NCBI RefSeq assembly: GCF_024362205.1
Contig: NZ_CP101462.1
Coordinates: 1,764,501-1,828,500 of the forward strand
Length of the DNA stretch: 64,000 bases
Direction of reading: 5' to 3'
From: Exiguobacterium aurantiacum
Lineage (GTDB): Bacteria > Bacillota > Bacilli > Exiguobacteriales > Exiguobacteriaceae
Part shown: piece after piece, positions 32,575-43,294 of the stretch
Numbering within the stretch: position 1 is the first letter of the stretch
How the letters are laid out: each line of letters starts with the position of its first letter
Made by a program: the position numbers and the translations under genes
Notes under the pieces: generated by a model
Seen by the model: only the letters and a program-made list of their open reading frames with translations
What the model was told of the DNA's origin: nothing
The model's database searches: none

Positions 32575-35500
32575 TTACACCCCAAAATCAAAGAACGAGA
32601 GTTGGTTCTCATCCGGTAGGCCTTCGAGACATTTCATCGTATCGAGCGTCTCGACAATCGTCTTCGACAACTTGGCCCGTTTGCGCAAGTCTTCTTTCGA
32701 TAAGAACTGTCCTTCGGCACGTGCATCGACGATTGCTTTCGCCGCGTTCGTCCCGAGGCCATCGACCGCATTGAACGGCGGGATGAGCGTGTTCCCTTCA
32801 ATCAAGAACTCGGTCGCGCTCGAACGATACAAATCGATGTTTTGGAACTTCATACCGCGCTCTAACATCTCGAGTGCAAGCTCGAGCACCGTGTGAAGCC
32901 CTTTGTCTTTCGCCGTGGCTTCAAATCCTTTTTCACGGATATCCGACATCGCTTTACGCACGGCCTGTGATCCTTTGATCATCGCCGACAAGTCGAAGTC
33001 GCCGGCCCGGACCGTGAAGTACGTCGCATAATACAAAATCGGATGATGGACTTTGAAGTAGGCGATGCGAACGGCCATGAGCACGTACGCCGTGGCGTGC
33101 GCTTTCGGGAACATGTATTTGATCTTCTTACAAGACGAGATGTACCATTCCGGGACATCGTTGGCCCGCATCTCCGTCTCCATGTCTTCCGACAAGCCTT
33201 TCCCTTTCCGTACCGACTCCATGATTTTGAAGGCGAATGACGGTTCAAGGCCGGCATAAATCAAGTAGACCATGATGTCATCACGACACCCGATGACGTC
33301 TTTCAGTTCACACGTCCCGTTATAGATGAGCTCGTTGGCGTTGCCGATCCAGACGTCTGTCCCGTGAGACAGTCCCGAGATTTGAACGAGCTCGGAGAAT
33401 GTCGCCGGTTTCGTCTCTTCAAGCATCTGTCGGACGAATTTCGTCCCGAACTCTGGAATCCCTAGTGTTCCCGTCTTCGATTCGATTTGCTCCGGCGTGA
33501 CACCGAGCACGTCCGGCGACGAAAAGATTTTCATGACCGTCGGATCGTCCGTCGGAATCGTCTTCGGGTCGATGCCGGACAAGTCTTGGAGCATGCGGAT
33601 GGCAGTCGGGTCATCGTGCCCGAGGATATCGAGTTTGAGCAAGTTGTCGTGAATCGAGTGGAAGTCGAAATGGGTCGTCTTCCATTCGGACGACTTATCA
33701 TCGGCCGGATACTGAATCGGCGAGATTTCGGCGATATCCATATAGTCCGGTACGACGATGATTCCCCCCGGGTGTTGCCCGGACGTTCGTTTGACGCCGG
33801 TGACACCCGAGACGAGCCGATCGACCTCGGCATTCCGATAAATCTTGTCGTTCTCGGTCGCATAACCTTTCACGTATCCGTACGCCGTCTTATCGGCGAT
33901 CGTCCCGATCGTTCCGGCACGATACACATACTCTTCACCGAACAACACTTTCGTGTAGGCGTGCGCGTGCGGTTGATATTCACCCGAGAAGTTCAAGTCG
34001 ATATCCGGGACTTTATCCCCTTTGAAGCCGAGGAACGTCTCGAACGGGATATCGTGACCGTCCTTCGTATACCACGTCCCGCACTCCGGACATTGTTTGT
34101 CCGGAAGGTCATACCCGGACCCGACCGATCCGTCGTTGAAGAAGTGAGAATGCTGGCACTTCGGACAGACGTAATGCGGCGGCAGCGGATTGACCTCGGT
34201 GATCTCAGTCATCGTCGCAACGAAACTCGACCCAACCGAACCACGCGACCCGACGAGATAGCCGTCGTCAAGCGATTTCTTAACGAGTTTATGCGAAATC
34301 AAATAGATGACCGCAAAGCCGTGACCGATAATCGACTTCAACTCTTTCTCGAGCCGAGCCTCGACGATTTCAGGCAACTCTTCGCCGTAGATTGAACGGG
34401 CCATGTCGTAACTCATGTTCCGGACCTCGTCGTCTGCGCCTTCAATCTTCGGGGTGTACAAGTCGTCCGGGATGATTTGGATCGACTCGATTTGATCGGC
34501 GATCGCATTCGGGTTCGTGATGACGATTTCGCGAGCGAGGTCGTCACCGAGAAACTTGAATTCTTCCATCATCTCTTTCGTCGTCCGGAAATGGGCGTGT
34601 GGCAGTTCTTTCCGCGTATTGATGAAGTTGGCGCCACCTTGCGTCCGAATCAAAATCTCTCGGTACGAGCGGTCCGTCCGGTCAAGGTAGTGGACGTTGC
34701 CGGTCGCACATACCGGGAGACCGGCTTGACCGGCGACGCGAATGATCCGCTTGATGATTTCGCGCAACTCGAGCTCGTTGGCGACAATCTCTTTATCGAT
34801 GAGATGCATATAGAGCGCCGGCGGGTGAATCTCGATGAAGTCGTAGAATGCCATCATCTTCTCAAGCTCGTCGTCGGACTTGTTGAGCGCGGCATCAAAA
34901 ATCTCACCGTTGTCACAAGCCGAACCGATGAGGAGACCCTCACGCCGTTTGATAATCTCCGAACGTGGCATCCGTGCCATCCGGAACAAGTAATCGATGT
35001 GGGACAACGAGATCAACTCGTACAAGTGACGCAGTCCCGGCTTTTTCGTCTTCGCATAAATCGTCGCATGGAACGGACGAATCTTCGAGACGTCACTCCC
35101 GACTTTCGCGTTCAACGAGCGATGCGTCTGCATCTCAAACATCTGTTTGGCGAGTTCGAGCAGTTTCATGAGCAAGTACGCCGTCGCCTCGGCATCATAG
35201 ATGGCCCGGTGATGCTGGGTCAACTCGATATCGAATCGTTTTGCGAGCGTGTTGAGACGGTGGTTCTTGAGCGTCGGCAAAATCGTCCGCGCGAGCTCGA
35301 GCGTATCGATGACCGGATAGTCATCCGGCTCGTGGCCCCCGCTTCGAAGCGTCGCTTCCAAGAAGCCCATATCGAACGAGGCGTTGTGGGCGACGAGAAT
35401 GCCGTCCTCGCACCAGTCGACGAACTGCTTGGCGATGACTTCAGGGTCGGGCTGGCCATGGACCATGTCGTCCGTGATGCCCGTCAGTTCGATCGTCGTG

Positions 35501-36867
35501 GCCGAGAGCGGATGTTTCGGGTCCGCGAACGCCTCGAACCGATCGATGATCTCGCCGTCTTTGATTTTGACCCCGGCGAGCTCGATGATTTTGTTGTAGA
35601 CCGCCGAAAGTCCGGTCGTCTCGACGTCGAAGACGACATATGTCGCATCGTCGAGCGGGACATCGGTCGGGTGATATGCGACCGGGACACCATCATTGAC
35701 GACGTTCGCTTCGACACCATACAACACTTTGATATCATTTTTCTTCCCGGCATAATACGCCTCCGGGAACGACTGGACACCGGCGTGATCGGTGATGGAG
35801 ATGGCGCGATGGCCCCATTTCGCCGCTCGGGCGACGAGCGCCGACACGTTCGTGACCGCGTCCATTTGACTCATCTGCGTATGAGCGTGCAGTTCGACGC
35901 GTTTTTCACCCGCCCATTCGTCACGGGCCGGCTCGACTTTCACTTCTTGCAGTTGCGATGCCATCATGCACAGTTCGCGCATGAAGCTGTCATCCTCGAC
36001 CCGGCCGGCCGCTTGGATCCACATCCCTTTTTTGACGGCGCTGAGCATCCGATCATCGTCGTCATCGCGTGCGAACACTTTGACGATGAGTGAATCAGTA
36101 TAGTCGGTCATCTTGAACGTGAACAGTTTCTTCCCGCTCTTCAGTTCTTTCCGTTCGGCCGAGAAGACGAGGCCACGGATGGCGACACGTCGTTCTTCTT
36201 CGATAATCGTCTTGATTGGGACGATCTCGTCCTTGATCAAGGCACCCATCCGGACCTCGGTGACCGGTTCATCGTTCGTCTCGGTCGCCTTCGCGAACTG
36301 CGCTGCGAGCGCGAGTTTCGCTTGTTCCAAATCTTCTTGCACGACTTGTTCACGGAGCGCCTGGTTCGCTTCTTCATTCTCCGAGAACAGTGCTTGGCAT
36401 GGTTTCTTCATGAAGCCATAAGCGCTATAGAGCGCCTGGACTTCTTGGCACAGCTCTTTATCGACATAGTTCGCCTCAGGGGCCGAGCGTACCGGGATGA
36501 GCAATTTGTTCTGCTCAAAGCGCGGTGAGACCGATGCGAAATAACTGCGCATCGCACCCGACACTTGACTGAGTTCACTGACGATGCGCGGCCAATAGTC
36601 GATATAGTCCTGTTCGCCGCCGCCTGACGTCGTCGTGAAACGAGCGTATACCTCGTCGGCGAACGTCGCGTAACGGCTCTCGATCCGACTCATGAACAGT
36701 TGATACACTTCGTACGGCAACACCCGTTCCAGCTGGAAATAAAACGTCCACGTCCGGCGTTGCTTGTTGACGACAAGTCGTGTCAACTCCGCTCCGTCGA
36801 ACTGATCCGTCTCGGTCGTGATGCCGAGGTCGGTCAAGAGCAATTGCATTTTTTGATTTGCTTCCAC
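32575..36867 (-). CDS. polC: DNA polymerase III alpha subunit, PolC type
   Basis: The roughly 1430-residue replicative polymerase of low-GC Gram-positives has an N-terminal domain, an OB fold (about 225-310), a PHP domain (HAHTQMSQMDAV at about 330) interrupted by a DnaQ-like proofreading exonuclease (DVETTGLSAVYNKIIELAG at about 400), a zinc site (CPKC...CPEC at about 900), and a C-family palm with DIDLNFSGEYQ. The C terminus carries helix-hairpin-helix residues. The longest frame begins 24 codons earlier, but those codons are the proS terminator stem. GTG at 36867 after AAGGGGGG aligns with the usual PolC start. It should be essential. Confidence 0.94.
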   Translation of the reverse strand: MEANQKMQLLLTDLGITTETDQFDGAELTRLVVNKQRRTWTFYFQLERVLPYEVYQLFMSRIESRYATFADEVYARFTTTSGGGEQDYIDYWPRIVSELSQVSGAMRSYFASVSPRFEQNKLLIPVRSAPEANYVDKELCQEVQALYSAYGFMKKPCQALFSENEEANQALREQVVQEDLEQAKLALAAQFAKATETNDEPVTEVRMGALIKDEIVPIKTIIEEERRVAIRGLVFSAERKELKSGKKLFTFKMTDYTDSLIVKVFARDDDDDRMLSAVKKGMWIQAAGRVEDDSFMRELCMMASQLQEVKVEPARDEWAGEKRVELHAHTQMSQMDAVTNVSALVARAAKWGHRAISITDHAGVQSFPEAYYAGKKNDIKVLYGVEANVVNDGVPVAYHPTDVPLDDATYVVFDVETTGLSAVYNKIIELAGVKIKDGEIIDRFEAFADPKHPLSATTIELTGITDDMVHGQPDPEVIAKQFVDWCEDGILVAHNASFDMGFLEATLRSGGHEPDDYPVIDTLELARTILPTLKNHRLNTLAKRFDIELTQHHRAIYDAEATAYLLMKLLELAKQMFEMQTHRSLNAKVGSDVSKIRPFHATIYAKTKKPGLRHLYELISLSHIDYLFRMARMPRSEIIKRREGLLIGSACDNGEIFDAALNKSDDELEKMMAFYDFIEIHPPALYMHLIDKEIVANELELREIIKRIIRVAGQAGLPVCATGNVHYLDRTDRSYREILIRTQGGANFINTRKELPHAHFRTTKEMMEEFKFLGDDLAREIVITNPNAIADQIESIQIIPDDLYTPKIEGADDEVRNMSYDMARSIYGEELPEIVEARLEKELKSIIGHGFAVIYLISHKLVKKSLDDGYLVGSRGSVGSSFVATMTEITEVNPLPPHYVCPKCQHSHFFNDGSVGSGYDLPDKQCPECGTWYTKDGHDIPFETFLGFKGDKVPDIDLNFSGEYQPHAHAYTKVLFGEEYVYRAGTIGTIADKTAYGYVKGYATENDKIYRNAEVDRLVSGVTGVKRTSGQHPGGIIVVPDYMDIAEISPIQYPADDKSSEWKTTHFDFHSIHDNLLKLDILGHDDPTAIRMLQDLSGIDPKTIPTDDPTVMKIFSSPDVLGVTPEQIESKTGTLGIPEFGTKFVRQMLEETKPATFSELVQISGLSHGTDVWIGNANELIYNGTCELKDVIGCRDDIMVYLIYAGLEPSFAFKIMESVRKGKGLSEDMETEMRANDVPEWYISSCKKIKYMFPKAHATAYVLMAVRIAYFKVHHPILYYATYFTVRAGDFDLSAMIKGSQAVRKAMSDIREKGFEATAKDKGLHTVLELALEMLERGMKFQNIDLYRSSATEFLIEGNTLIPPFNAVDGLGTNAAKAIVDARAEGQFLSKEDLRKRAKLSKTIVETLDTMKCLEGLPDENQLSFFDFGV

Positions 36868-36901
36868 GGGTAAGAAGTCCCCCCTTTTATCATTCGATGT
36901 C

Positions 36902-36938
36902 GAAAAATGAAGGTGACGGCAAGAAACCGTCACCTTCA
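36902..36938 (-). terminator. Strong terminator between proS and polC
   Basis: TGAAGGTGACGG, a 7-base loop and CCGTCACCTTCA form a 12-bp stem followed on the minus strand by TTTTTCG. It lies just past the proS stop codon. Confidence 0.92.
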
Positions 36939-36942
36939 TCGA

Positions 36943-38652
36943 TCATTTTGCCTCGTTCAGTTGCGCCGTGATCACACGTGGCAACTCATCTACCGTTGTC
37001 TCAAGGACTTCGCCAGTGGCACGTACTTTCACTTCGACGATGCCTTCGTTCGCTTTTTTCCCGACATTTATGCGAATCGGGAGACCAATCAAGTCAGCAT
37101 CGGCAAATTTGACGCCGGCCCGTTCTTTACGGTCATCATACAACACATCATACGTGGAAGACAGTTCAGCGTACAAGCGGTTCGCCAGTTCGAGCTGTGC
37201 CTCGTCTTTCGTGTTGATCGCAATTAGATGAACGTCGAACGGTGCGACACTCTTCGGCCAGACGATGCCGCGGTCGTCATGGTGCTGCTCGATGACAGCC
37301 GATAGCGTCCGCGAGACGCCGATGCCGTAGCAACCCATGATAAGCGGTTCAGCCCGACCTTCTTCATTCAAGAACGTCGCGCCCATCGCTTCTGAATAGC
37401 GCGTGCCGAGCTTGAACACTTGTCCGACTTCAATCCCGCGGGCGAAGCGCACCGGACCCGACTCGTCGGGTGCCATGTCGCCTTCGACGACGAACCGGAG
37501 ATCGTGATACGTCAAATGCGACAAGTCGCGCTCAGCGTTGACGTGCTTGTAGTGCGTGTTCGCCTCGTTGGCACCACATACCGCGTCGACCAAATATTTG
37601 ACGGCGTAGTCAGCCACGACTTTTACCGGGGCTTGGATCGGCCCGAGCGTACCTGGCTCACAGCCGAACAAGTCGATGATCGTCGCTTCGTCTTCCATTT
37701 GGATGTCGAGTCCGCCGAGGGCGTTCTTCACTTTGACATCGTTCGCTTCGTGATCACCGCGCACGATGGCCATGACCGTCTCCCCATCAACGTTGAAGAG
37801 AACCGACTTGATCGTCGTCTTCGTGTCGATGTTCAAGAAACGTGCCACGTCTTCAATCGTCTTATTGTCTTTCGTGTCGACCTTATCGAGAGCGAGGATT
37901 TCGGCCGCTTGCATGTCATAGCGGTCGAGCGTTTCTGCCATCTCGATATTAGCAGCGTAGTTCGACGTATCCGTGTAGACGATCGTATCCTCACCGATTT
38001 CGGCGAGCGCTTGGAACTCGTGCGTGTCTTTCCCGCCGATGGCACCCGAGTCCGCCACGACCGGACGATATTTCAAGCCGATGCGGTCGAAGATGTTAGA
38101 GTAGGCACGATACATGTTCTTGTACTCCTCGTCCAAATCGTCCTGTGTGGCGTGGAACGAATACGAGTCTTTCATCAAGAACTCACGGCCCCGGAGCAAT
38201 CCGAAACGCGGACGGCGCTCGTCACGGTACTTCGTTTGAATCTGATACAAGTTGACCGGTAACTTTTTATACGAGTTAAGTTCATCGCGCACGATTGATG
38301 TGATGAGTTCCTCGTGCGTCGCACCGAGTGCGAAACGACGATCGTGACGATCCGTCAACCGCATGAGTTCAGGACCATAAATGCCCCAGCGGCCTGTCTC
38401 TTCCCATAGTTCGGCTGGTTGAATCGCTGGCATGAGCAATTCTTGGGCACCGGCCTGGTTCATCTCTTCGCGGATAATCGTTTGAATCTTTTGTAATACG
38501 CGGTGTCCGAGTGGAAGATATGAATAAATTCCAGCGGCATTTTGGCGCATAAAGCCCCCACGGACGAGAAGCTGATGGCTGACGGCTTCCGCGTCGGCCG
38601 GTACTTCTCGAAGTGTCGGCATGAACAGTCTCGATTGTTTCATAGGTATCAA
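36943..38652 (-). CDS. proS: Prolyl-tRNA synthetase
   Basis: The class II synthetase charges tRNA-Pro. It is the bacterial form with an editing (INS) domain inserted between motifs 2 and 3 (about 225-410). Motif 1 is near [18 protein letters not shown], motif 2 contains [21 protein letters not shown], motif 3 [10 protein letters not shown], and the anticodon domain ends ITAQLNEAK. The start is ambiguous: the family usually begins M(K/R)QS, which fits ATG at 38643, but AGAAGGG is better placed for TTG at 38652. The two forms differ by three residues. Confidence 0.95.
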   Translation of the reverse strand: MIPMKQSRLFMPTLREVPADAEAVSHQLLVRGGFMRQNAAGIYSYLPLGHRVLQKIQTIIREEMNQAGAQELLMPAIQPAELWEETGRWGIYGPELMRLTDRHDRRFALGATHEELITSIVRDELNSYKKLPVNLYQIQTKYRDERRPRFGLLRGREFLMKDSYSFHATQDDLDEEYKNMYRAYSNIFDRIGLKYRPVVADSGAIGGKDTHEFQALAEIGEDTIVYTDTSNYAANIEMAETLDRYDMQAAEILALDKVDTKDNKTIEDVARFLNIDTKTTIKSVLFNVDGETVMAIVRGDHEANDVKVKNALGGLDIQMEDEATIIDLFGCEPGTLGPIQAPVKVVADYAVKYLVDAVCGANEANTHYKHVNAERDLSHLTYHDLRFVVEGDMAPDESGPVRFARGIEVGQVFKLGTRYSEAMGATFLNEEGRAEPLIMGCYGIGVSRTLSAVIEQHHDDRGIVWPKSVAPFDVHLIAINTKDEAQLELANRLYAELSSTYDVLYDDRKERAGVKFADADLIGLPIRINVGKKANEGIVEVKVRATGEVLETTVDELPRVITAQLNEAK

Positions 38653-38688
38653 CGTTTCCCTTCTATAACCCGATTAGATCTTAATTTA

Positions 38689-39939
38689 TTATTTAAAGAA
38701 TGATTGGATATCATTCCAGGTGACAATCAACATGAGGAGCATGAGCAGAGCGAAACCGATAAAGTGGACGAAGCCTTCCTTTTTCGGATCGATCGGCCGT
38801 CCGCGCACCGCTTCGAACAAGAGGAAAATGAGTCGTCCCCCATCGAGTGCCGGGAGCGGCAACAAGTTGAAAATCGCCAAGTTGACGGATAGAAGTGCCG
38901 TCCAATTGAGGAGCATGATGAATCCGCTCGCCGCCACTTCGTCGGTCATGCGGACAATCCCGACTGGTCCGGCCAATTGATCAACGCCGACTTGTCCCGT
39001 CACCAAGTCACCGACCGCGGAAAAGATGAGCGTCGACATCGTCCACGTCGTCTCGGCCCCGGTCGTAAAGGCTTTCGTCGGTGAGCGCTCAAGTGCGTTC
39101 GTCACCCCTAAAATCCCGACGGTCTCGCCGTTTTGTTCGATTGCTTGAGGAGTGAGCGTCACTGTTTGTTCCGCGTCGTCCCGAATATACGTCACTTCGG
39201 TTGGCGTATCGGCCCGATCGGCCAATACGGTTCGAAGGTCGAGCCAATTATCGATTGATTGTCCCTCAATCGAGACGATTTCGTCACCCGCCATGAGACC
39301 CGCTTGATCGGCAGCCGAATCCGGCTGCACAGTCCCGATTTGGCCATCGTCCGTCGGTGTCCCTTGGACGAGGCCGACGATGACGAGCAAGATGAAGGCA
39401 AGGACGAAATTCATCGCCGGGCCGGCTGCAATCGCGAGCACACGTTTCCATACCGATTGAGCTCCGAACGTGCGATCGTACGGGGCAATTTGAATTTCCA
39501 TGCCTTGGTCGACGAGGAGCGTGTCACGTTCAAGTGCATAGACACGAACCTCATCGTCGACGAGCAACTGGATTTTCAATTCACGAATCGAATCGAACTT
39601 GTCGACCGTCCCGACGACGTGCACGTCTTTTGCCTGATCCGGCTGGAAGTAGACACGATCGACCGTGCCGGCACTCGTCAGGCGCAAGCCTACGTGTTGA
39701 CCAGCTTTCACTTCGATCGGTTCAAAATCTTCCCCGGCCATTTTGACATATCCACCGATTGGCAATAAGCGAATCGTATACAGCGTCTCATTCTTTCGGA
39801 ACGAGAGGATTTTCGGCCCAAACCCGATTGCAAATTCATGACAGAGAATCCCTGCCCGTTTCGCCATGACGAGGTGTCCCCATTCATGCACCGAAATGAG
39901 TACCCCAAACATCAAAACGATGGCGATAAAAGTCGTCAT
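38689..39939 (-). CDS. rseP: RIP metalloprotease RseP/RasP (site-2 protease)
   Basis: The 416-residue intramembrane zinc protease cleaves membrane substrates such as anti-sigma factors (RsiW in B. subtilis) and signal-peptide remnants. The first membrane helix carries the HExxH motif (H18-E19-W-G-H22), a PDZ domain lies at about 195-275 (DSAADQAGLMAGDEIVSIEG), and the NLLPLPALDGGRL segment in a late helix supplies the third ligand. Three or four membrane spans are evident. It lies 16 bases after dxr and before proS, as in B. subtilis. Confidence 0.94.
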   Translation of the reverse strand: MTTFIAIVLMFGVLISVHEWGHLVMAKRAGILCHEFAIGFGPKILSFRKNETLYTIRLLPIGGYVKMAGEDFEPIEVKAGQHVGLRLTSAGTVDRVYFQPDQAKDVHVVGTVDKFDSIRELKIQLLVDDEVRVYALERDTLLVDQGMEIQIAPYDRTFGAQSVWKRVLAIAAGPAMNFVLAFILLVIVGLVQGTPTDDGQIGTVQPDSAADQAGLMAGDEIVSIEGQSIDNWLDLRTVLADRADTPTEVTYIRDDAEQTVTLTPQAIEQNGETVGILGVTNALERSPTKAFTTGAETTWTMSTLIFSAVGDLVTGQVGVDQLAGPVGIVRMTDEVAASGFIMLLNWTALLSVNLAIFNLLPLPALDGGRLIFLLFEAVRGRPIDPKKEGFVHFIGFALLMLLMLIVTWNDIQSFFK

Positions 39940-39955
39940 TGTCTATTCCCCACCT

Positions 39956-41101
39956 TCACTTTCCTTGCTGAATTTGTTCTCGAACCGCTCGGTCGATTTG
40001 AAGGATCTCCTCGAGCGTCGGTTCTGCAATTACCGTATGTGTTTCCATCGCTTGTTCGACGATGCGTTCGATATCAAGGAAGGCGATCTCCCCGTTCAAG
40101 AACAGCTCGACGGCCGCCTCATTGGCCGCATTGAGCACCGTCGGCATCGAACCGCCAGCGCGACCGGCCTCATACGCGAGGCGTAACGCCGGATAACGCG
40201 TCAAGTCCGCTTCCGCGAAGTGAAGCGTTCCGATTTCTCTCAAGTTTAACCGCTTGTTCCCGTCGATTTCAAGACGTTTCGGGGCCGCGAGCGCATAGAG
40301 GATCGGTCCTCGCATATCCGGATTGCCAAGCTGCGCCATGACGGCGGCATCTTTGAATTCGACCATCGAATGAATGATCGATTCGCGATGAAGCACCACT
40401 TCAATATCATTATAATCGATATCGAACAACCAGTGCGCTTCGATGACTTCAAGTCCTTTGTTGAACATCGTCGCCGAATCGATCGTGATTTTCGCGCCCA
40501 TCGACCAATTCGGATGCGCGAGCGCCTCCGCGACGGTCACGCCTTCTAATTCATCACGCGACTTGTCACGGAAACTCCCGCCCGATGCCGTCAAAATGAT
40601 TTTTGAGACATCTTCTCGGCGCTCGCCGTTCAAGCATTGATAGATGGCCGAATGTTCACTGTCGACCGGAAGCAGGCTGACCCCATGCTTCTTGACGGCT
40701 GCGGTGACGAGATGACCCGCCGTGACGAGCGTCTCCTTGTTTGCCAAGGCGATATCTTTCCCCGCCTCGATGGCAGCGAGTGTCGGCTCGAGACCGACAG
40801 CCCCGACGACAGCCGTGACGACGATGTCGGCCCGCTCTGCGGTCGCACATTCGATCAACCCTTCAAGTCCGATAAAAAAGAGTGGTTCGTATGTAAGTCG
40901 TGGCTTGAGCTGTTCGAGCACTTCGATGTCTTTGGCGGACACGTATTTCGGCCGCAGGCGGTTGATCCATTCCTCGGCCACATCTACATTCGTTCCGAAG
41001 GCATAGGCCTCAAGTTCAAACAAGTCGGGGTGCTGTTCGATGACGTCACATGTCTGTACGCCAATCGATCCAGTCGCCCCGATTAAGCTGATTCGCTTCA
41101 T
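39956..41101 (-). CDS. dxr: 1-deoxy-D-xylulose 5-phosphate reductoisomerase
   Basis: The 381-residue NADPH-dependent enzyme makes 2-C-methyl-D-erythritol 4-phosphate, the second step of the MEP isoprenoid pathway. The NADPH loop is [10 protein letters not shown] (8-17). The metal/substrate region includes [20 protein letters not shown] and [26 protein letters not shown]. The C-terminal helical domain is complete. Its product leads to undecaprenyl phosphate made with uppS nearby and to carotenoids. It follows cdsA after 12 bases. Confidence 0.97.
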   Translation of the reverse strand: MKRISLIGATGSIGVQTCDVIEQHPDLFELEAYAFGTNVDVAEEWINRLRPKYVSAKDIEVLEQLKPRLTYEPLFFIGLEGLIECATAERADIVVTAVVGAVGLEPTLAAIEAGKDIALANKETLVTAGHLVTAAVKKHGVSLLPVDSEHSAIYQCLNGERREDVSKIILTASGGSFRDKSRDELEGVTVAEALAHPNWSMGAKITIDSATMFNKGLEVIEAHWLFDIDYNDIEVVLHRESIIHSMVEFKDAAVMAQLGNPDMRGPILYALAAPKRLEIDGNKRLNLREIGTLHFAEADLTRYPALRLAYEAGRAGGSMPTVLNAANEAAVELFLNGEIAFLDIERIVEQAMETHTVIAEPTLEEILQIDRAVREQIQQGK

Positions 41102-41113
41102 CTTGACACTCCT

Positions 41114-41911
41114 TTATAACAAATTAAATACCCAGATGACCGTGAATACCGCGATCATACTATCAAACCGGTCCAAAATACCACCGTGTCCCGGCAACAG
41201 ATGACCCGAATCTTTTACGTTGAATTGACGTTTATACGCTGATTGCACCAGGTCTCCGAGTTGGCCGACGACTGAAACGACGACCGCGAGTACCAATACT
41301 TCGAGAATCGGCAACACCGGTTCGATGAGCACATAGACAAGGCCGACGACGACCGCGGAAATGATTCCGCCGACCGCCCCTTCAATTGTCTTGTTCGGAC
41401 TGATCGACGGCCAAAGTTTTGTTTTTCCGATCGCTTTCCCCGTGAAATAGGCACCCGAATCGGTCGCCCAAATCATGAAGAGGACGAGCAGCACTTTGAC
41501 GAGCCCGTCTTCTGACAAGCGGACGAGTGCGAAACTCGAGAAACCGATGACAAGATAGACGGCGGATACGAAATAAAAGCTCGCATCTTCATACGTAAAG
41601 CGGTTTTTCGTGACGACCGTCCAAAACAGGAGGAGTATCAAACCGAGCACCATCCATTGATTCGTCGACATCGGCAACTCGCCCATGACAAGCTGCCGCT
41701 CGAGCAACATCAACACGAACGGGAACGCCACAAGGAGCGACGTCACGAGGAACGGGAATGCCATCAACTTGTGGTTGCGCATCATCGTGAATTCGCTCAG
41801 TCCAATCAAGGCGAGCACCCCCATCAAAATGACGAACGGACTGCCGCCAAGGGCGATCAAGCTGACAAAAATGGCACCGGCCCAAAGGCCGGTAATAATT
41901 CGAGTCTTCAT
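41114..41911 (-). CDS. cdsA: Phosphatidate cytidylyltransferase (CDP-diacylglycerol synthase)
   Basis: The 265-residue membrane enzyme joins CTP and phosphatidate to form CDP-diacylglycerol for phospholipid synthesis. About seven hydrophobic helices run through it, and the C-terminal signature SAYKRQFNVKDSG...LPGHGGILDRFD with acidic metal ligands is present. The frame is open 51 codons further upstream inside uppS, but the first hydrophobic helix begins with MKTRIITGL and the ATG at 41911 is one base past the uppS stop, after GGTGGGGTG. Confidence 0.95.
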   Translation of the reverse strand: MKTRIITGLWAGAIFVSLIALGGSPFVILMGVLALIGLSEFTMMRNHKLMAFPFLVTSLLVAFPFVLMLLERQLVMGELPMSTNQWMVLGLILLLFWTVVTKNRFTYEDASFYFVSAVYLVIGFSSFALVRLSEDGLVKVLLVLFMIWATDSGAYFTGKAIGKTKLWPSISPNKTIEGAVGGIISAVVVGLVYVLIEPVLPILEVLVLAVVVSVVGQLGDLVQSAYKRQFNVKDSGHLLPGHGGILDRFDSMIAVFTVIWVFNLL

Positions 41912-41912
41912 G

Positions 41913-42650
41913 TCACACCCCACCAAACCGGCGTGTCCGCGCGTTATACGCCTCGATCGCCTCGACGAAGTGGTCCCGTTTGAACTCCGGCCATAGCACG
42001 TCCGTGAAATGCAGTTCGGCATATGCCCCTTGCCAAAGCAAGAAGTTCGACAGGCGCTGTTCACCGCTCGTCCGGATAATCAAATCGACATCTTGCATGT
42101 TTGTCATCAGACGCTGTCCAATCATGGCGTCGTCGATGTCGTCAGGTCTTATTTTCCCTGCGGCTACATCGCTGGCGATCAATCGCATCGCTCGCACGAG
42201 CTCATCGCGCCCGCCGTAGTTCAAGGCGAAGACGAGATCTAACCCCGTGTTCGTCGCCGTACGCGTACGGGCTTCATCGACTGCCTCCCGCGTGCCACGT
42301 GGCAGTTTTGACACATCACCTGCGACAAGGACACGAACGTTCTGTTCGTCCAGTTCTTTTAAATCGGTCTCCAGAAATTGTTTTGGCAATTTCATCAAGA
42401 AGTTGACTTCTTCTTCTGGACGGGTCCAGTTCTCTGTCGAGAACGCATACAGCGTCAACGAACGGATTCCGAGTTCTTGGGCGGTGCGAACCGCTTCTCG
42501 GACCGATTTCATCCCTTCCCGGTGACCCATGATGCGAGGGAGTCCACGCTTCTTCGCCCAACGGCCGTTGCCGTCCATGATGATGGCGACGTGTTCGGGG
42601 ATGCTCAGTTCCGCCTCGGTCTTCGTTTTAGGATTCACCCATTTAAACAT
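41913..42650 (-). CDS. uppS: Undecaprenyl diphosphate synthase
   Basis: The 245-residue cis-prenyltransferase extends farnesyl diphosphate to the C55 carrier lipid for wall synthesis. D26 in IIMDGNGRWAKKRG is the catalytic aspartate, followed by GHREGMKSV, the SxxNW-like SFTENW variant STENWTRP, and the IIRTSGEQRLSNFLLWQGAYAEL end. The length is typical. ATG follows TCAGGAGGATAGAGT, 19 bases or so beyond a hairpin separating it from frr. Confidence 0.97.
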   Translation of the reverse strand: MFKWVNPKTKTEAELSIPEHVAIIMDGNGRWAKKRGLPRIMGHREGMKSVREAVRTAQELGIRSLTLYAFSTENWTRPEEEVNFLMKLPKQFLETDLKELDEQNVRVLVAGDVSKLPRGTREAVDEARTRTATNTGLDLVFALNYGGRDELVRAMRLIASDVAAGKIRPDDIDDAMIGQRLMTNMQDVDLIIRTSGEQRLSNFLLWQGAYAELHFTDVLWPEFKRDHFVEAIEAYNARTRRFGGV

Positions 42651-42669
42651 ACTCTATCCTCCTGATTGT

Positions 42670-42702
42670 ATGAAAGAGGGACCCTCTCAGTAAAAGGGTC
42701 CC
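42670..42702 (-). terminator. Hairpin between frr and uppS
   Basis: GGGACCCT, a 9-base loop and AGGGTCCC make a perfect 8-bp stem, followed on the minus strand by TCTTTC. The T-run is interrupted, so termination is probably partial. Confidence 0.65.
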
Positions 42703-42733
42703 CACACAGCTTTTTGGTATACCACTTCCGTGA

Positions 42734-43294
42734 TTACACTTCCATGATTTCTTTTTCTTTCGTCGCTGCAGATTCATCAATCTTTTTGATATACGAATCC
42801 GTTAACGATTGAACGTCGTCCGCGTAACCGCGAAGGTCGTCCTCTGTCAAGTCCCCATCTTTTTCAAGCTTCTTCAAGTTTTCGTTTGCGTCACGACGAA
42901 CGTTACGGACAGCGACTTTCGCTTCTTCCGCATATTTCTTCGTCACTTTCACGAGCTCTTTCCGGCGCTCTTCTGTCAAAGCAGGGATGGCGAGACGAAT
43001 GACGGTCCCGTCCGACGACGGCGAGAGGCCGAGATCGGCTTTTTGAATCGCTTTTTCAACGTCAGACACCATCGACTTGTCCCATGGTTGAATCAAGAGA
43101 AGGCGTGCTTCCGGTGTATTGATGTTCGCTACTTGATTGAGCGGTGTCGGTACCCCGTAGTAATCAACTTGAACCGGGTCCAAAATTGACGCGCTCGCAC
43201 GTCCTGTACGAAGTGTCCCGAAGTCACGTTTCAAGGCGGAATGGGCTTTCTCCATCTTTTCTTCAGCAGTTTTCAATACGTCATTTACACTCAT
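42734..43294 (-). CDS. frr: Ribosome recycling factor
   Basis: The 186-residue protein splits post-termination ribosomes with EF-G. It has [23 protein letters not shown] near the N terminus and the standard [14 protein letters not shown] segment in the long helical domain. Its ATG overlaps the pyrH stop (ATGA), with AGGAGGAATCAATTC as ribosome site. The order rpsB-tsf-pyrH-frr-uppS is near universal in bacteria. Confidence 0.97.
   Translation of the reverse strand: MSVNDVLKTAEEKMEKAHSALKRDFGTLRTGRASASILDPVQVDYYGVPTPLNQVANINTPEARLLLIQPWDKSMVSDVEKAIQKADLGLSPSSDGTVIRLAIPALTEERRKELVKVTKKYAEEAKVAVRNVRRDANENLKKLEKDGDLTEDDLRGYADDVQSLTDSYIKKIDESAATKEKEIMEV

Noticed and set aside
33487-34395. A 302-codon plus-strand open frame inside polC
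   Set aside because: Antisense to the polymerase core, very rich in Arg and Asp as expected of a shadow frame, with no credible ribosome site.
34477-36093. A 538-codon open frame on the plus strand inside polC
   Set aside because: It lies antisense to conserved PolC domains, has no family features, and is a codon-bias shadow of the real gene.
37420-38262. A 280-codon plus-strand open frame inside proS
   Set aside because: Antisense to the well conserved proS editing region and without protein-family features.
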